From positions 5,150,001 to 5,214,000 of the forward strand of contig NZ_CP010407.1 of the NCBI RefSeq assembly GCF_000830005.1: a stretch of 64,000 nt of DNA, given 5' to 3'. Numbering within the stretch: position 1 is the stretch's first letter; each line of letters begins with the position of its first letter. Shown one piece after another: positions 55,726 through 63,656 of this stretch. The stretch is from Streptomyces vietnamensis (GTDB taxonomy: Bacteria; Actinomycetota; Actinomycetes; Streptomycetales; Streptomycetaceae). Made by a program: the position numbers and the translations under genes. The notes below the pieces were generated by a model. It did not search any database and was not told the DNA's origin. It was given only the letters and a program-made list of their open reading frames with translations.

Positions 55726-57279
55726 ATGCGGTCGACGGTCCGTCTGCGGATCCTCATCACTTGTGGAGTACTGGTGGCCGCCGGAGTGGGGGGCTGGCAA
55801 CTCCTGCCCTCCGACGGCGAGCGGACCGACCCGATCACCGTCGGCACGACCGACGAGGTGACGTCACTCGACCCGGCCGGCGCGTACGACGCCGGTTCCT
55901 GGGCGATGTACAGCAACGTCTTCCAGTCGCTGCTGACGTTCAAGCCGGGCCTCAGCCAGCCGGTTCCGGACGCCGCCGAGAGCTGCAAGTTCCTGGGCTC
56001 CGGGCTCACCACGTACCAGTGCACGCTCCGCGACGACCTCACCTTCGCCAACGGGCGCAAGATCACCGCCGAGGACGTCAAGTACTCCTTCGAGCGGATG
56101 CTGCGCATCAAGACGGACGTCGGTCCGCAGCCGCTCTTCCCGACCCTGAAGAACGTCTCGGCCGAGGGCCGTACGGTCACCTTCCACCTGAGCGGCCGTG
56201 ACGCCACGTTCCCGCTGAAGGTGGCCACGGGCGCCGGCTCGATCGTGGACAAGGACCACTACCCGGCCGACCGGCTGCGGACGGACTCCGCGGTCGACGG
56301 CTCGGGGCCGTACGTCCTCAAGGAGTACAAGGAGGGCGAGTCCGCGCTCCTGCAGCCCAACCCGAAGTACAAGGGCGCCATCACCAAGGCCGGTCACACG
56401 GTCCTCGTGAAGTACTACGGCCAGTCCGCGGACCTCGCCACCGCCTGGAAGGCGAAGGAGGTCCAGGTGACGCACCGGCAGCTCCCGCCGGACTTCATCG
56501 CGAAGCTGGACACCAAGGACGGGACCCGGATCAACGAGGCGGAGAGCGCCGAGATCCGCAACATCAACTTCAACGTCCGGCCCGGCTCGCCCATGGCCGA
56601 CAAGGCCGTACGGCAGGCCGTCGCCGCCGTCATCGACCGCCCGGCGATCACCGAGGGCGCCTACAAGGGCACGGTCGAGCCGCTCTACTCCCTCATCCCG
56701 CAGGGCTTCGTCGGCCACAGCACCGCCTTCTACGACCTCTACCCGGAGCCGAGCGCGAAGAAGGCGAAGAAGCTCCTGGCGAACGCCGGGATCAAGACGC
56801 CGGTGGAGTTCACCTTCGGCTACCGCAAGGACGCCACGTACGCCACCGAGGCCGCCGAGATCAAGCGGCAGCTGGAGGAGAGCGGCCTCTTCAAGGTGAA
56901 GCTCGTCGAGGCCGACTGGCAGAGCTTCCAGAAGGGGTACGCGAAGGGCAGCTACGACGCCTACCCCGTCGGCTGGCTCCCCGACTTCCCCGACTCCGAC
57001 AGCTTCACCGCGCCGCTCGTCGGGACGAAGAACACCCTGCACAACGGCTTCTCCAGCAAGACGATCGACAGCCTGATCGCCTCGACGCAGCAGTACAGCG
57101 ACCGGGGCCGCGCGACGAGCGACTTCAGGGAGATCCAGAACGAGGTCGCCACCGACGTCCCGCTCGTCCCGCTGTGGCAGAAGAAGGACTACGTCCTCTC
57201 CACGGCGGCGGTCACCGGCTCCCAGTACCTGACGGACGGCACGGGCATCTGGCGCCTGTGGGAGCTCAGCTGGATTTAG
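55726..57279 (+). CDS. Oligopeptide ABC transporter substrate-binding protein (family 5), orphan
   Basis: A 517-residue DppA/OppA-type binding protein. A hydrophobic N-terminus (about 6-24) is followed by the mature start ITVGTTDEVTSLDPAGAYD, the family signature LRDDLTFANGRKITAEDVKYSFERM, and the usual WLPDFPDSD and PLWQKKDY. No good lipobox Cys is present, so it is probably a signal anchor. No permease or ATPase genes are nearby. Upstream bases 55570-55660 are AT-rich with TGTGA/GTGAAA repeats that may be operator sites. ATG 55726 follows AAAGGAAG. Confidence 0.88.
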   Translation: MRSTVRLRILITCGVLVAAGVGGWQLLPSDGERTDPITVGTTDEVTSLDPAGAYDAGSWAMYSNVFQSLLTFKPGLSQPVPDAAESCKFLGSGLTTYQCTLRDDLTFANGRKITAEDVKYSFERMLRIKTDVGPQPLFPTLKNVSAEGRTVTFHLSGRDATFPLKVATGAGSIVDKDHYPADRLRTDSAVDGSGPYVLKEYKEGESALLQPNPKYKGAITKAGHTVLVKYYGQSADLATAWKAKEVQVTHRQLPPDFIAKLDTKDGTRINEAESAEIRNINFNVRPGSPMADKAVRQAVAAVIDRPAITEGAYKGTVEPLYSLIPQGFVGHSTAFYDLYPEPSAKKAKKLLANAGIKTPVEFTFGYRKDATYATEAAEIKRQLEESGLFKVKLVEADWQSFQKGYAKGSYDAYPVGWLPDFPDSDSFTAPLVGTKNTLHNGFSSKTIDSLIASTQQYSDRGRATSDFREIQNEVATDVPLVPLWQKKDYVLSTAAVTGSQYLTDGTGIWRLWELSWI

Positions 57280-57290
57280 GCCCGCACCCC

Positions 57291-58049
57291 TTATGGGGCC
57301 TCCTGCGGCTTCGGGTTCGCCTTCTTCTTGGGCTTGCCCGAGGCCGCCATCCCGGCCGCCGTCGGCATGAAGTCGGAGAGCAGCTCGTGCGTCTCCTTGA
57401 CCAGCGGGCGCAGGATCCGGAAGCGGGAGAGCGAGATCGCGCGGGCGGTGACCGGCGCGAGGCGCTCCACCAGGCGCCGGCTGTTCGCCGCGCCCTCCGA
57501 GCGGTCGTACACCCAGAACAGCACCAGGCCCATCTGCTGGAGCCACAGCAACTGCGGGAGGGCTTCCTTCAGTTCCGGGTCGACCTTGACCGAGGCGCCG
57601 GAGATGACCCGCCGGTGCACCTCGATCGCGGCCTCGCGCGGGCCCTCCGACTCGGGGGAGAAGGGGCTGAGCGGGCTGTCCGGGTCGGCGGCGTTCTTGA
57701 AGAACTGGGCCGCGAACTCGTGGTACGGCTCCGCGATGTCGAGCCAGCCGAGGTAGACCCCGCGGATCCGGGCGGTCAGGTCCTTCTCGTCGCCGCTCAG
57801 GATGGGCTCGACGGCCGCCTGGTGCTCCTCGGCGATCCGGTCGTAGAAGCCCTGGACGAGGTGCTCCTTGGAGGAGAAGTAGTAGTACGCGTTGCCGACG
57901 GAGACCCCGGCCTCCTGGGCGATGGCCCGCATGGTCGTCTTGTCGTAACCGCGCTCCTGGAACAGCCGGAGCGCGGTTTCGAGGATGAGCGTGCGGGTCT
58001 GCTCGCTCTTGGGGGCCTTCTTCTCTTCGGCCTTCTTCTCTTCCGTCAC
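57291..58049 (-). CDS. TetR-family regulator
   Basis: A 252-residue repressor. The helix-turn-helix is at about 22-66 (LILETALRLFQERGYDKTT, then QEAGVSVGNAYYYFSSKEHLV). The rest is a ligand-binding helical domain with a Lys-rich C-terminus. GTG 58049 lies 10 bases after the DCC gene stop, making it the last gene of a three-gene operon whose promoter carries two TTGAAC-N2-GTTCAA palindromes. Autorepression through those sites is the simplest model. Confidence 0.9.
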   Translation of the reverse strand: MTEEKKAEEKKAPKSEQTRTLILETALRLFQERGYDKTTMRAIAQEAGVSVGNAYYYFSSKEHLVQGFYDRIAEEHQAAVEPILSGDEKDLTARIRGVYLGWLDIAEPYHEFAAQFFKNAADPDSPLSPFSPESEGPREAAIEVHRRVISGASVKVDPELKEALPQLLWLQQMGLVLFWVYDRSEGAANSRRLVERLAPVTARAISLSRFRILRPLVKETHELLSDFMPTAAGMAASGKPKKKANPKPQEAP

Positions 58050-58059
58050 GGACCCGAGC

Positions 58060-58497
58060 CTAACCGGGCGGACCGGGCACCTCGCAGTGCCCGTCCCCGC
58101 AGGGAGCGTCTTCCCCTCCCGGCCCCTTGAGGGCCTCGCGCCACTTCGCGGCCGCCAGGACGGTCACCCGGGCGAAGGGCTGTCCGGCGGGGGTGGCGAG
58201 CCAGTGGGCCTTGGGCCGGTGGTCGGCCAGGGCCCAGAGGCAGACGATCCAGGCGGAGGTGTCCCGGTAGACCTGGCCCCGGTCCCCGATCACGGTGATC
58301 TCCCGCAGCGTGGCGGCGTGGTCGAGGGCCGGGAAGAGGCGCCGTGCCTGCTGCGATCCCGCCGGTACGAGATCGAGCGGGACGAGCTGCCGCTGGCGCA
58401 GCAGCCAGTGCCTGAGGTGCACGCAGAGCGGGCAGTCGGCGTCGTACAGCACGGTCAGACGTCCCACGGGGGTCGTGGGCTGCGCCGGGGCCGACAC
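58060..58497 (-). CDS. DUF393/DCC-family thiol-disulfide protein
   Basis: A 145-residue thioredoxin-like protein with the family motif DADCPLC (about residue 24-30, VLYDADCPLCVHLRHWL). It has a further pair of Cys near the C-terminus (APCGDGHCEVPG). The family is thought to act in thiol redox reactions. GTG 58497 lies 5 bases after the upstream gene's stop. Confidence 0.85.
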   Translation of the reverse strand: MSAPAQPTTPVGRLTVLYDADCPLCVHLRHWLLRQRQLVPLDLVPAGSQQARRLFPALDHAATLREITVIGDRGQVYRDTSAWIVCLWALADHRPKAHWLATPAGQPFARVTVLAAAKWREALKGPGGEDAPCGDGHCEVPGPPG

Positions 58498-58502
58498 GGT
58501 GG

Positions 58503-58934
58503 TCAGGCCTGCGGCGCGGGCGGGGCCCAGGGGCCCTGGGGTGTCTTGGTCCAGCCCTGCGGGCCGACCGGCGGCACCTGTTCGCGCTCCATGACCCCGC
58601 GGCGGCGGATCTTGTTGAGCACGTACACGTTGCCGAGGTGCATCACGCCGAGGACGAGCAGGACCACTCCGAGCTTGACGGAGAGGGCCTCGAAGAGGGC
58701 CCGGGCGTCGATCACGGCGGCGTCCTGGCTCAGGTAGAGGGCGACGAAGCCGAAGTTGACGAGGTAGAAGCCCACCACCAGGAGGTGGTTGACGGCGTCC
58801 GCGAGCTTCTCGTTCCCGTGCAGGACGTCGGAGAGGAAGATCCTTCCGTTGCGGCTGAGCGTGCGGGCGACCCAGACGGTGAGGGCCACGCTGATCAGCA
58901 GGTAGACGATGTACGCGACGACAGTGAGGTCCAT
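58503..58934 (-). CDS. Four-helix membrane protein, first gene of the TetR operon
   Basis: A 143-residue protein with three to four helices (about 3-24, 45-65 and 82-105) and a Pro-rich tail. It resembles small streptomycete membrane proteins of unknown function. ATG 58934 has AGGGAGGG just upstream; the longer frame covers the operators. It is the first gene after the TetR-type operators. Confidence 0.75.
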   Translation of the reverse strand: MDLTVVAYIVYLLISVALTVWVARTLSRNGRIFLSDVLHGNEKLADAVNHLLVVGFYLVNFGFVALYLSQDAAVIDARALFEALSVKLGVVLLVLGVMHLGNVYVLNKIRRRGVMEREQVPPVGPQGWTKTPQGPWAPPAPQA

Positions 58935-58947
58935 GCCCCACCCTCCC

Positions 58948-58961
58948 TTGAACGCGTTCAA
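58948..58961. promoter_or_regulatory. TetR operator, proximal
   Basis: TTGAACGCGTTCAA, a perfect 14-bp palindrome, just before the ribosome site of the membrane-protein gene and downstream of the expected transcript start. Confidence 0.85.
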
Positions 58962-58976
58962 AAGCTGGCGGTCATG

Positions 58977-59005
58977 ACTGTAGACCTCCTCTTGAACGTG
59001 TTCAA
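58977..59005 (-). promoter_or_regulatory. Promoter of the TetR operon overlapping the distal operator
   Basis: On the minus strand TTGAAC (59000-59005), 17 bases, then TACAGT (58977-58982). The -35 lies inside operator 58992-59005. Confidence 0.75.
58992..59005. promoter_or_regulatory. TetR operator, distal
   Basis: TTGAACGTGTTCAA, nearly perfect palindrome, centre 44 bp (about four helical turns) from the proximal site. It covers the -35 of the operon and lies upstream of the divergent hydrolase gene. Confidence 0.85.
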
Positions 59006-59046
59006 GTCGCTTGGGCAATGAGGTGGCCCGACCGCGCCCCGCCGCC

Positions 59047-59052
59047 TAGGGT
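59047..59052 (+). promoter_or_regulatory. -10 element giving a leaderless hydrolase mRNA
   Basis: TAGGGT ends 7 bases before GTG 59060, the spacing expected for transcription starting on the start codon. The -35 is weak. Confidence 0.45.
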
Positions 59053-59059
59053 CGGGCGG

Positions 59060-59851
59060 GTGACGCTCTCTCATGACCTGGCCGGCACCGGCCCCTCGAC
59101 CGTCGTCCTGCTGCACTCCGGGGTCTGCGACCGCCGGATGTGGGACGGGCAGTTCCACGCACTGGCCGAAGCGGGACACCGTGTCGTCCGCTGCGACCTC
59201 CGCGGCTTCGGCGACAGCCCGATCGACGCCCCGCACACCCACGCCGAGGACGTGCGCGCGCTCCTCGACCACCTCGGCGCCGAGCGCGCCGCCGTCGTCG
59301 GCTCCTCCTTCGGCGGCCGCGTCGCCCTCGAACTCGCCGCCCTGCACCCCGGACGCGTCTCGGCCCTCGCGCTCCTGGGCTCCGCGATGCCCGGCATGGT
59401 GCCGAGCCCGGAGCTGCGCGCCTGGGGCGCCCGCGAGGACGCCCTCGTCGAGGCGGGCGACCTCGACGCCGCCGTCGAGCTCAACGTCGACACCTGGCTC
59501 GGCCCCGAGGCCTCCGAGACCGCCCGTGCCCTCGTACGGGAAGGGCAGCGCCGCGCCTTCGACCTCCAGCTCGCCGCCCCCGAGGAGAACCACCCCGTCG
59601 CCCCCGAGGTCACCCGCGACGACCTCGCCCGGATCGAGGCCCCCGCCCTCGTCGCCGTCGGCGCCCACGACCAGCCCGACTTCCGGGCGATCGCCGACGA
59701 GCTCGGGAACCTCCTGCCCGCCGCGCGCCGCGTCGACCTCGACTGGGCCGGCCACCTCCCCGCCCTGGAGCGCCCGGACGAGACGGCCCGGCTGCTCCTC
59801 TCCTTCCTGACCGAGGTCTCCGAGCTCAGCCCCGGCGTATCTGCGCGGTGA
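59060..59851 (+). CDS. Alpha/beta hydrolase
   Basis: A 263-residue hydrolase. The oxyanion region is VVLLHSGVCDRRMW, nucleophile Ser83 is in VVGSSFGGRVALEL, Asp is in VGAHDQPDF, and His is in DWAGHLPALERP. It is of the esterase/3-oxoadipate enol-lactonase-like type; substrate unknown. GTG 59060 is favoured because a TAGGGT -10 lies just upstream; ATG 59018 would add 14 residues. It faces the TetR operon and might share its distal operator. The end overlaps the DUF4132 gene by 26 bases. Confidence 0.88.
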   Translation: MTLSHDLAGTGPSTVVLLHSGVCDRRMWDGQFHALAEAGHRVVRCDLRGFGDSPIDAPHTHAEDVRALLDHLGAERAAVVGSSFGGRVALELAALHPGRVSALALLGSAMPGMVPSPELRAWGAREDALVEAGDLDAAVELNVDTWLGPEASETARALVREGQRRAFDLQLAAPEENHPVAPEVTRDDLARIEAPALVAVGAHDQPDFRAIADELGNLLPAARRVDLDWAGHLPALERPDETARLLLSFLTEVSELSPGVSAR

Positions 59852-62312
59852 TCGTCGCGTCGGTGATCCGGTCGTCGGCGGCGAGCAGCAGCGCCTTCGA
59901 CAGGATCACCGACAGCAGCCCGCCGTCCTCCTCGAACGGCAGGAACACCTTCCCCCGGTCCCGCGCACGATCGGTCACGATGCACAGATAGCTGTCGTCC
60001 GGCTCCATCAGCACGTTCCCCGAACCCAGATGGATCCGGTACGCGCGCAACTCGCCCCGCACCCGCAGGAACCGGTCGGTCAGCTCCACCCGGTCGGCGA
60101 TCCGCGTCCGGGGCAGCAGCCGGGCCAGCGTCTCCCGCCGGATCAGCGCCGACTCCGTCAGCTCACCGAACGACCAGCTCTCCCAGTACCTGTCGTACGC
60201 CCGGTTCTCCCCGCGGTCCCGCCACTGCGGGTCCGCCCCGATCGACGCCACCCCCACGAACAGGTCGACGTCCCGCAGCGCCTCCGACAGCACGAGCGCC
60301 GGTACGTCGGCGAGGGCGGCCGCCTCCCAGACCCTTTGCGCCCCCGCTCTCCTCTCGAACCGCACCTGGTCCGTGGAGCAGAGCCGGGCCACCCCGTCCG
60401 CGCTCGCCCCCTCGTCGACCAGCTCCACGAAGAACCGGGCCCGCCACCGCATTCCCTCGCCGGCCGGCAGCTCGCCCGGCGCGGGTAGCTCCTTCACCAG
60501 CTCCGAGGACCAGCCGTCCGAGAAGTACCCCAGGTGGTCCCCCGTCCAGCCGCGCTCGGCCATCAGCGCCCGCGCCTGCCCGTACCGCAGGACGTGCCCC
60601 GCGAAGCGGTTGGAGTACGAGGCGGTCGCGAGCTCCGCCGGAGTCAGCGGGTACACCTCGCGGAAGACCTGCTTGAACGGCTGGCGCTCTTCCCGCTCCG
60701 CCAGCGCCGCCCGCCACGCGGCGACCTCCTCGCCGCCGGCCCGCAGCGGATGCCACAGCCGCAGCCGGGCGCCCGGACCGACCGGACGCGCCGTCCCGTC
60801 GTGCCCCGCGAGGGCCCAGCCGCCGCCGGTGCGCTCCGGAACGCCGGCCGTCCAGTCACCGTCCTCGGCGACCTCCCAGAGCAGCGCCCGGGCCACCGCC
60901 CCCGTCACCGGATGGTCGACGTAGTACCGCTGCCAGTCCTCCGCCGGCCAGACCGTCCCCGCCGCGAGGTGCTCTTCCAGGCGGGACCGCTCGGCGGCGA
61001 CGAGCGCCTTCAGCTCCTTGGCCCCGGCCCTGGCCTGCTTCAACTCCTCCGTGTGAGCCTCCCGGACCTCCTTCGGCGCCGTCTTCAGGAGCCTCCCCTC
61101 CGGGCTCCTGAACGACAGCGCGACCGTGCCCGGCTCCTGCACCGAGAGCTCCGCCGTGTACGCCCCGAGCGGGACCTCCCGGACCCCGCGCCCGTCGAGT
61201 CCGAGCGTCGCGACCCCGCGCTCGCGGAGCATCGACGGGGTGAGCCCGGCGCGCGCGGCGACCGCCTCCAGGGCCTTGGCGATGCCCTTGTTCACGGTCC
61301 GGTTCTTGACCTTCTTCGGCAGCCGCCCGAGCCACTGCACGGCCTCCTCGCCCCGGGCGCCCCCGCACTCCCCGAGCACGGCGACGGCGGTGGTGGCCAG
61401 CGTCTGGCTGCGGCAGAACCCGCCGGAACCGCCGATCCCCGTCCCCGCGTTCACGGCCACGGCCCCGACGAGCGGAACGACCCACGCGGCGTCGACGTCG
61501 AGCGCGGCCCACAGGAGCCCGCGGACCAGGGAGGTGTTGGTGTCGCCGGCGAGACCCCAGTCGACCTGATGCCACGGGTTGCGGTCCGAGACCCGGTGCT
61601 CGGGCTGCGCGGCGATCCCCTCCAACAGCCGCCGCACCACCTCCGCCCCCTGCTCGGCCTCCCCGAGCAGGGCCGCCGCCTTCCGGCGCCACGCCCGCGT
61701 CGCCCTGGGCTTGTCCAGGAGGACGCAGTGCCCGAGGAAGGCCGCCACGCCCGCCCCCGCGAGCAGCTCCCCGTGCGCCGCGCGCATCGCCGGGCCGTAC
61801 TCGTCGAGGTCGTCGAGGACCTGTCGGGGCAGTCGGCCGGGCACCACCGGCACCTCCCGGCGCAGCAGGGCGTCCATCAGGTGCCGTATCCCCGCGTACT
61901 GCTCGCTCCGGTAGACGTAGTGGGACTCGACGATCCGCTGCAGCGCCCTCACCCGGGGCCGGTCGAAGTCCTCGGCCTGCGCGGCCGCAGCGAGGGCGAT
62001 CGGGACCAAGCTCCAGAACGCGCCGTGGAGTTCATGCGGTGCGACCTCCGCGTCCTTCCCCAGGAGCCGCGCGAGCAGCAGGTCCGACTCCTCCGTGGTC
62101 CACCCCAACTCCTGCTCCGCCAGGACGGCGAGGGCGGGTGCCGTCAGGGTCGCGAGGCCACGGCAGGCCCGCAGATGCAGCGCGAGCGCGCACTCCCTGC
62201 GTTCCCGCGCGCCCAGGGACGCGAGCAACTCGCCGACCGCTCCCGGTCCTTCCGTGCGCTCGCGCTCGACCGCCTCGTCCAGCCTGCTCTCCAGGCCCGT
62301 GATCCCCACCAT
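59826..62312 (-). CDS. DUF4132 protein (YehI/MolR-like)
   Basis: An 828-residue protein. The N-terminal half is helical and repeat-like (HEAT-like), with LPKKVKNRTVNKGIAKALE near 335. The DUF4132 core follows from about 520 (QPFKQVFREVYPLTPAE, TASYSNRFAGHVLRYGQARAL), then a C-terminal domain with RAYRIHLGSGNVLMEPDDSY and KVFLPFEEDGGLLSVILSKA. No nuclease or ATPase motif is obvious. E. coli YehI has this domain beside yehL/M/P/Q genes. ATG 62312 lies exactly 7 bases after a RecA-NDp -10, so a leaderless mRNA is predicted; the longer upstream frame is a shadow of the MFS gene. Confidence 0.88.
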   Translation of the reverse strand: MVGITGLESRLDEAVERERTEGPGAVGELLASLGARERRECALALHLRACRGLATLTAPALAVLAEQELGWTTEESDLLLARLLGKDAEVAPHELHGAFWSLVPIALAAAAQAEDFDRPRVRALQRIVESHYVYRSEQYAGIRHLMDALLRREVPVVPGRLPRQVLDDLDEYGPAMRAAHGELLAGAGVAAFLGHCVLLDKPRATRAWRRKAAALLGEAEQGAEVVRRLLEGIAAQPEHRVSDRNPWHQVDWGLAGDTNTSLVRGLLWAALDVDAAWVVPLVGAVAVNAGTGIGGSGGFCRSQTLATTAVAVLGECGGARGEEAVQWLGRLPKKVKNRTVNKGIAKALEAVAARAGLTPSMLRERGVATLGLDGRGVREVPLGAYTAELSVQEPGTVALSFRSPEGRLLKTAPKEVREAHTEELKQARAGAKELKALVAAERSRLEEHLAAGTVWPAEDWQRYYVDHPVTGAVARALLWEVAEDGDWTAGVPERTGGGWALAGHDGTARPVGPGARLRLWHPLRAGGEEVAAWRAALAEREERQPFKQVFREVYPLTPAELATASYSNRFAGHVLRYGQARALMAERGWTGDHLGYFSDGWSSELVKELPAPGELPAGEGMRWRARFFVELVDEGASADGVARLCSTDQVRFERRAGAQRVWEAAALADVPALVLSEALRDVDLFVGVASIGADPQWRDRGENRAYDRYWESWSFGELTESALIRRETLARLLPRTRIADRVELTDRFLRVRGELRAYRIHLGSGNVLMEPDDSYLCIVTDRARDRGKVFLPFEEDGGLLSVILSKALLLAADDRITDATITAQIRRG

Positions 62313-62319
62313 GCTCCCG

Positions 62320-62342
62320 ACGGTAGAGGACCCCACTGACAG
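62320..62342 (-). promoter_or_regulatory. RecA-NDp (PafBC-type DNA-damage) promoter of the DUF4132 gene
   Basis: On the minus strand CTGTCAGTG (62334-62342), 8 bases, then TACCGT (62320-62325). It differs from TTGTCRGTG-N8-TAnnnT only in the first base. It shares 13 of the last 15 bases up to and past the -10, and the same 7-base gap to ATG, with the SWIM promoter. Confidence 0.82.
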
Positions 62343-62344
62343 CC

Positions 62345-63571
62345 CTACCGGAACCGCCTCACCCCCGGCACAAGCGCCGTCCCCGCGCAGCACCCGCCCA
62401 CCACCGCCGCCGCGACGAGCAGCGGCACTTGGGGCCCCCACGTCGAGGCGGCGATCGGTGCCAGGGCGTACCCGAGGGGCATCGCGGCGAGCGAGAGCAG
62501 CCAGTCGTACGAGGTGACCCGGGCGAGCGCGTGCTCGGGCACCGCGCGCTGGACGGCGGTCTGCCACACGGGGGACAGGAAGCCGAGGCCCGCCTGCGCG
62601 AGCCCGTACGCCGCGATCGTCAGCCATGCGGGCGCGGCGAGCGCGAGCAGGACCAGCGGCAGTGCGTACGTGGCGAGGCCGAGGTTCGCGGTCAGGACCG
62701 GGCGCCGGGGGCTGACCCGGTCGGCGAGCAGCGCCCCGAGGAGGAAGCCGACGGCGCCGACCTGGAGGAGGACGACCCAGGTGGTGCCGCCGCCGAGCCG
62801 GTCCACGGCGATCGCGGGCCCGAGGGTCATCAGGACGGCGGCGGCGCCGTTCCAGGCGCTGTGGCCGACGAGGCTGGTCCAGTACCAGTCCCGGGAGCGG
62901 ACCTCCTGCCAGCCCTCGGTGAGGTCGGCGCGGAGCGAACGGCGCGGGATCGGGACCCGCTTCACCCGTACGGCCGTCAGGAGCAGGGCGCTGACGGCGA
63001 AGGTGGCCGCGTCCAGGACGAACGCCCAGCCGGGGCCCACGGTCAGGACGAGGGTGCCGGCGAGCGCGGGTCCGGCGAGGCGGCTGCCGCTCTGGGCGAC
63101 GCTCATCGCCGCGTTGGCCCGGTGCAGCGCGGCCTCCTCCACGGTGCCCTTCACCAGGGGCGAGCCGGTCGGCATGGCGAAGGCTCCGGCCGCCCCGCCG
63201 AGTGCCTCGGCGACCGCGAGGACGGCGAGGCTGGGGGTGCCGCCGAGCAGCTGGACGCCGACGACGAGCTGGGTGGCGCAGCGTACGAGGTCCGTGGTGA
63301 GCGCGACCGTACGGGCGTCGAAGCGGTCGCCGACGACCCCGCCCAGCGGCAGCAGGAGCAGCTTGGGGACCATCGCGCAGCCGAGGACCAGGGCGAGCGC
63401 CGAGGTGGAGCCGGTGGCCTCCAGGACGGCGAGGGCGAGGGCGGCGGGGATGGCGGCGTCGCCGAGGAGGGAGAGGGCGCGGCCGGTGAAGAGGAGGCGG
63501 AAGGAGCGGGTGCGCAGGGGGTGGGGGACGGACGGGGGTGCGACGGGGTGGTGCACGGGAGCAGTGGCCAT
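62345..63571 (-). CDS. MFS transporter
   Basis: A 408-residue protein with about twelve helices. MFS markers include RLLFTGRALSLLGDAAIPAAL at the start and LGGVVGDRFDARTVAL for the loop 2-3 motif. It resembles the enterobactin-exporter/DHA-like drug exporters. ATG 63571 lies 10 bases from a 37-bp palindromic operator shared with the divergent MarR gene, so substrate-induced derepression is likely. Confidence 0.9.
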   Translation of the reverse strand: MATAPVHHPVAPPSVPHPLRTRSFRLLFTGRALSLLGDAAIPAALALAVLEATGSTSALALVLGCAMVPKLLLLPLGGVVGDRFDARTVALTTDLVRCATQLVVGVQLLGGTPSLAVLAVAEALGGAAGAFAMPTGSPLVKGTVEEAALHRANAAMSVAQSGSRLAGPALAGTLVLTVGPGWAFVLDAATFAVSALLLTAVRVKRVPIPRRSLRADLTEGWQEVRSRDWYWTSLVGHSAWNGAAAVLMTLGPAIAVDRLGGGTTWVVLLQVGAVGFLLGALLADRVSPRRPVLTANLGLATYALPLVLLALAAPAWLTIAAYGLAQAGLGFLSPVWQTAVQRAVPEHALARVTSYDWLLSLAAMPLGYALAPIAASTWGPQVPLLVAAAVVGGCCAGTALVPGVRRFR

Positions 63572-63580
63572 GACCGGCAG

Positions 63581-63617
63581 AGTATTTCGGTGCCGAATAA
63601 TTCGTCAACGAAATACT
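63581..63617. promoter_or_regulatory. MarR operator between MFS and MarR genes
   Basis: An interrupted palindrome with AGTATTTCG (63581-63589) and CGAAATACT (63609-63617) arms and an inner CGAAT-A-ATTCG dyad (63594-63604), all centred on 63599. Confidence 0.8.
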
Positions 63618-63656
63618 TTTCGGGACGGGAGCGCCCCGCCGACGTACGATCACTCC

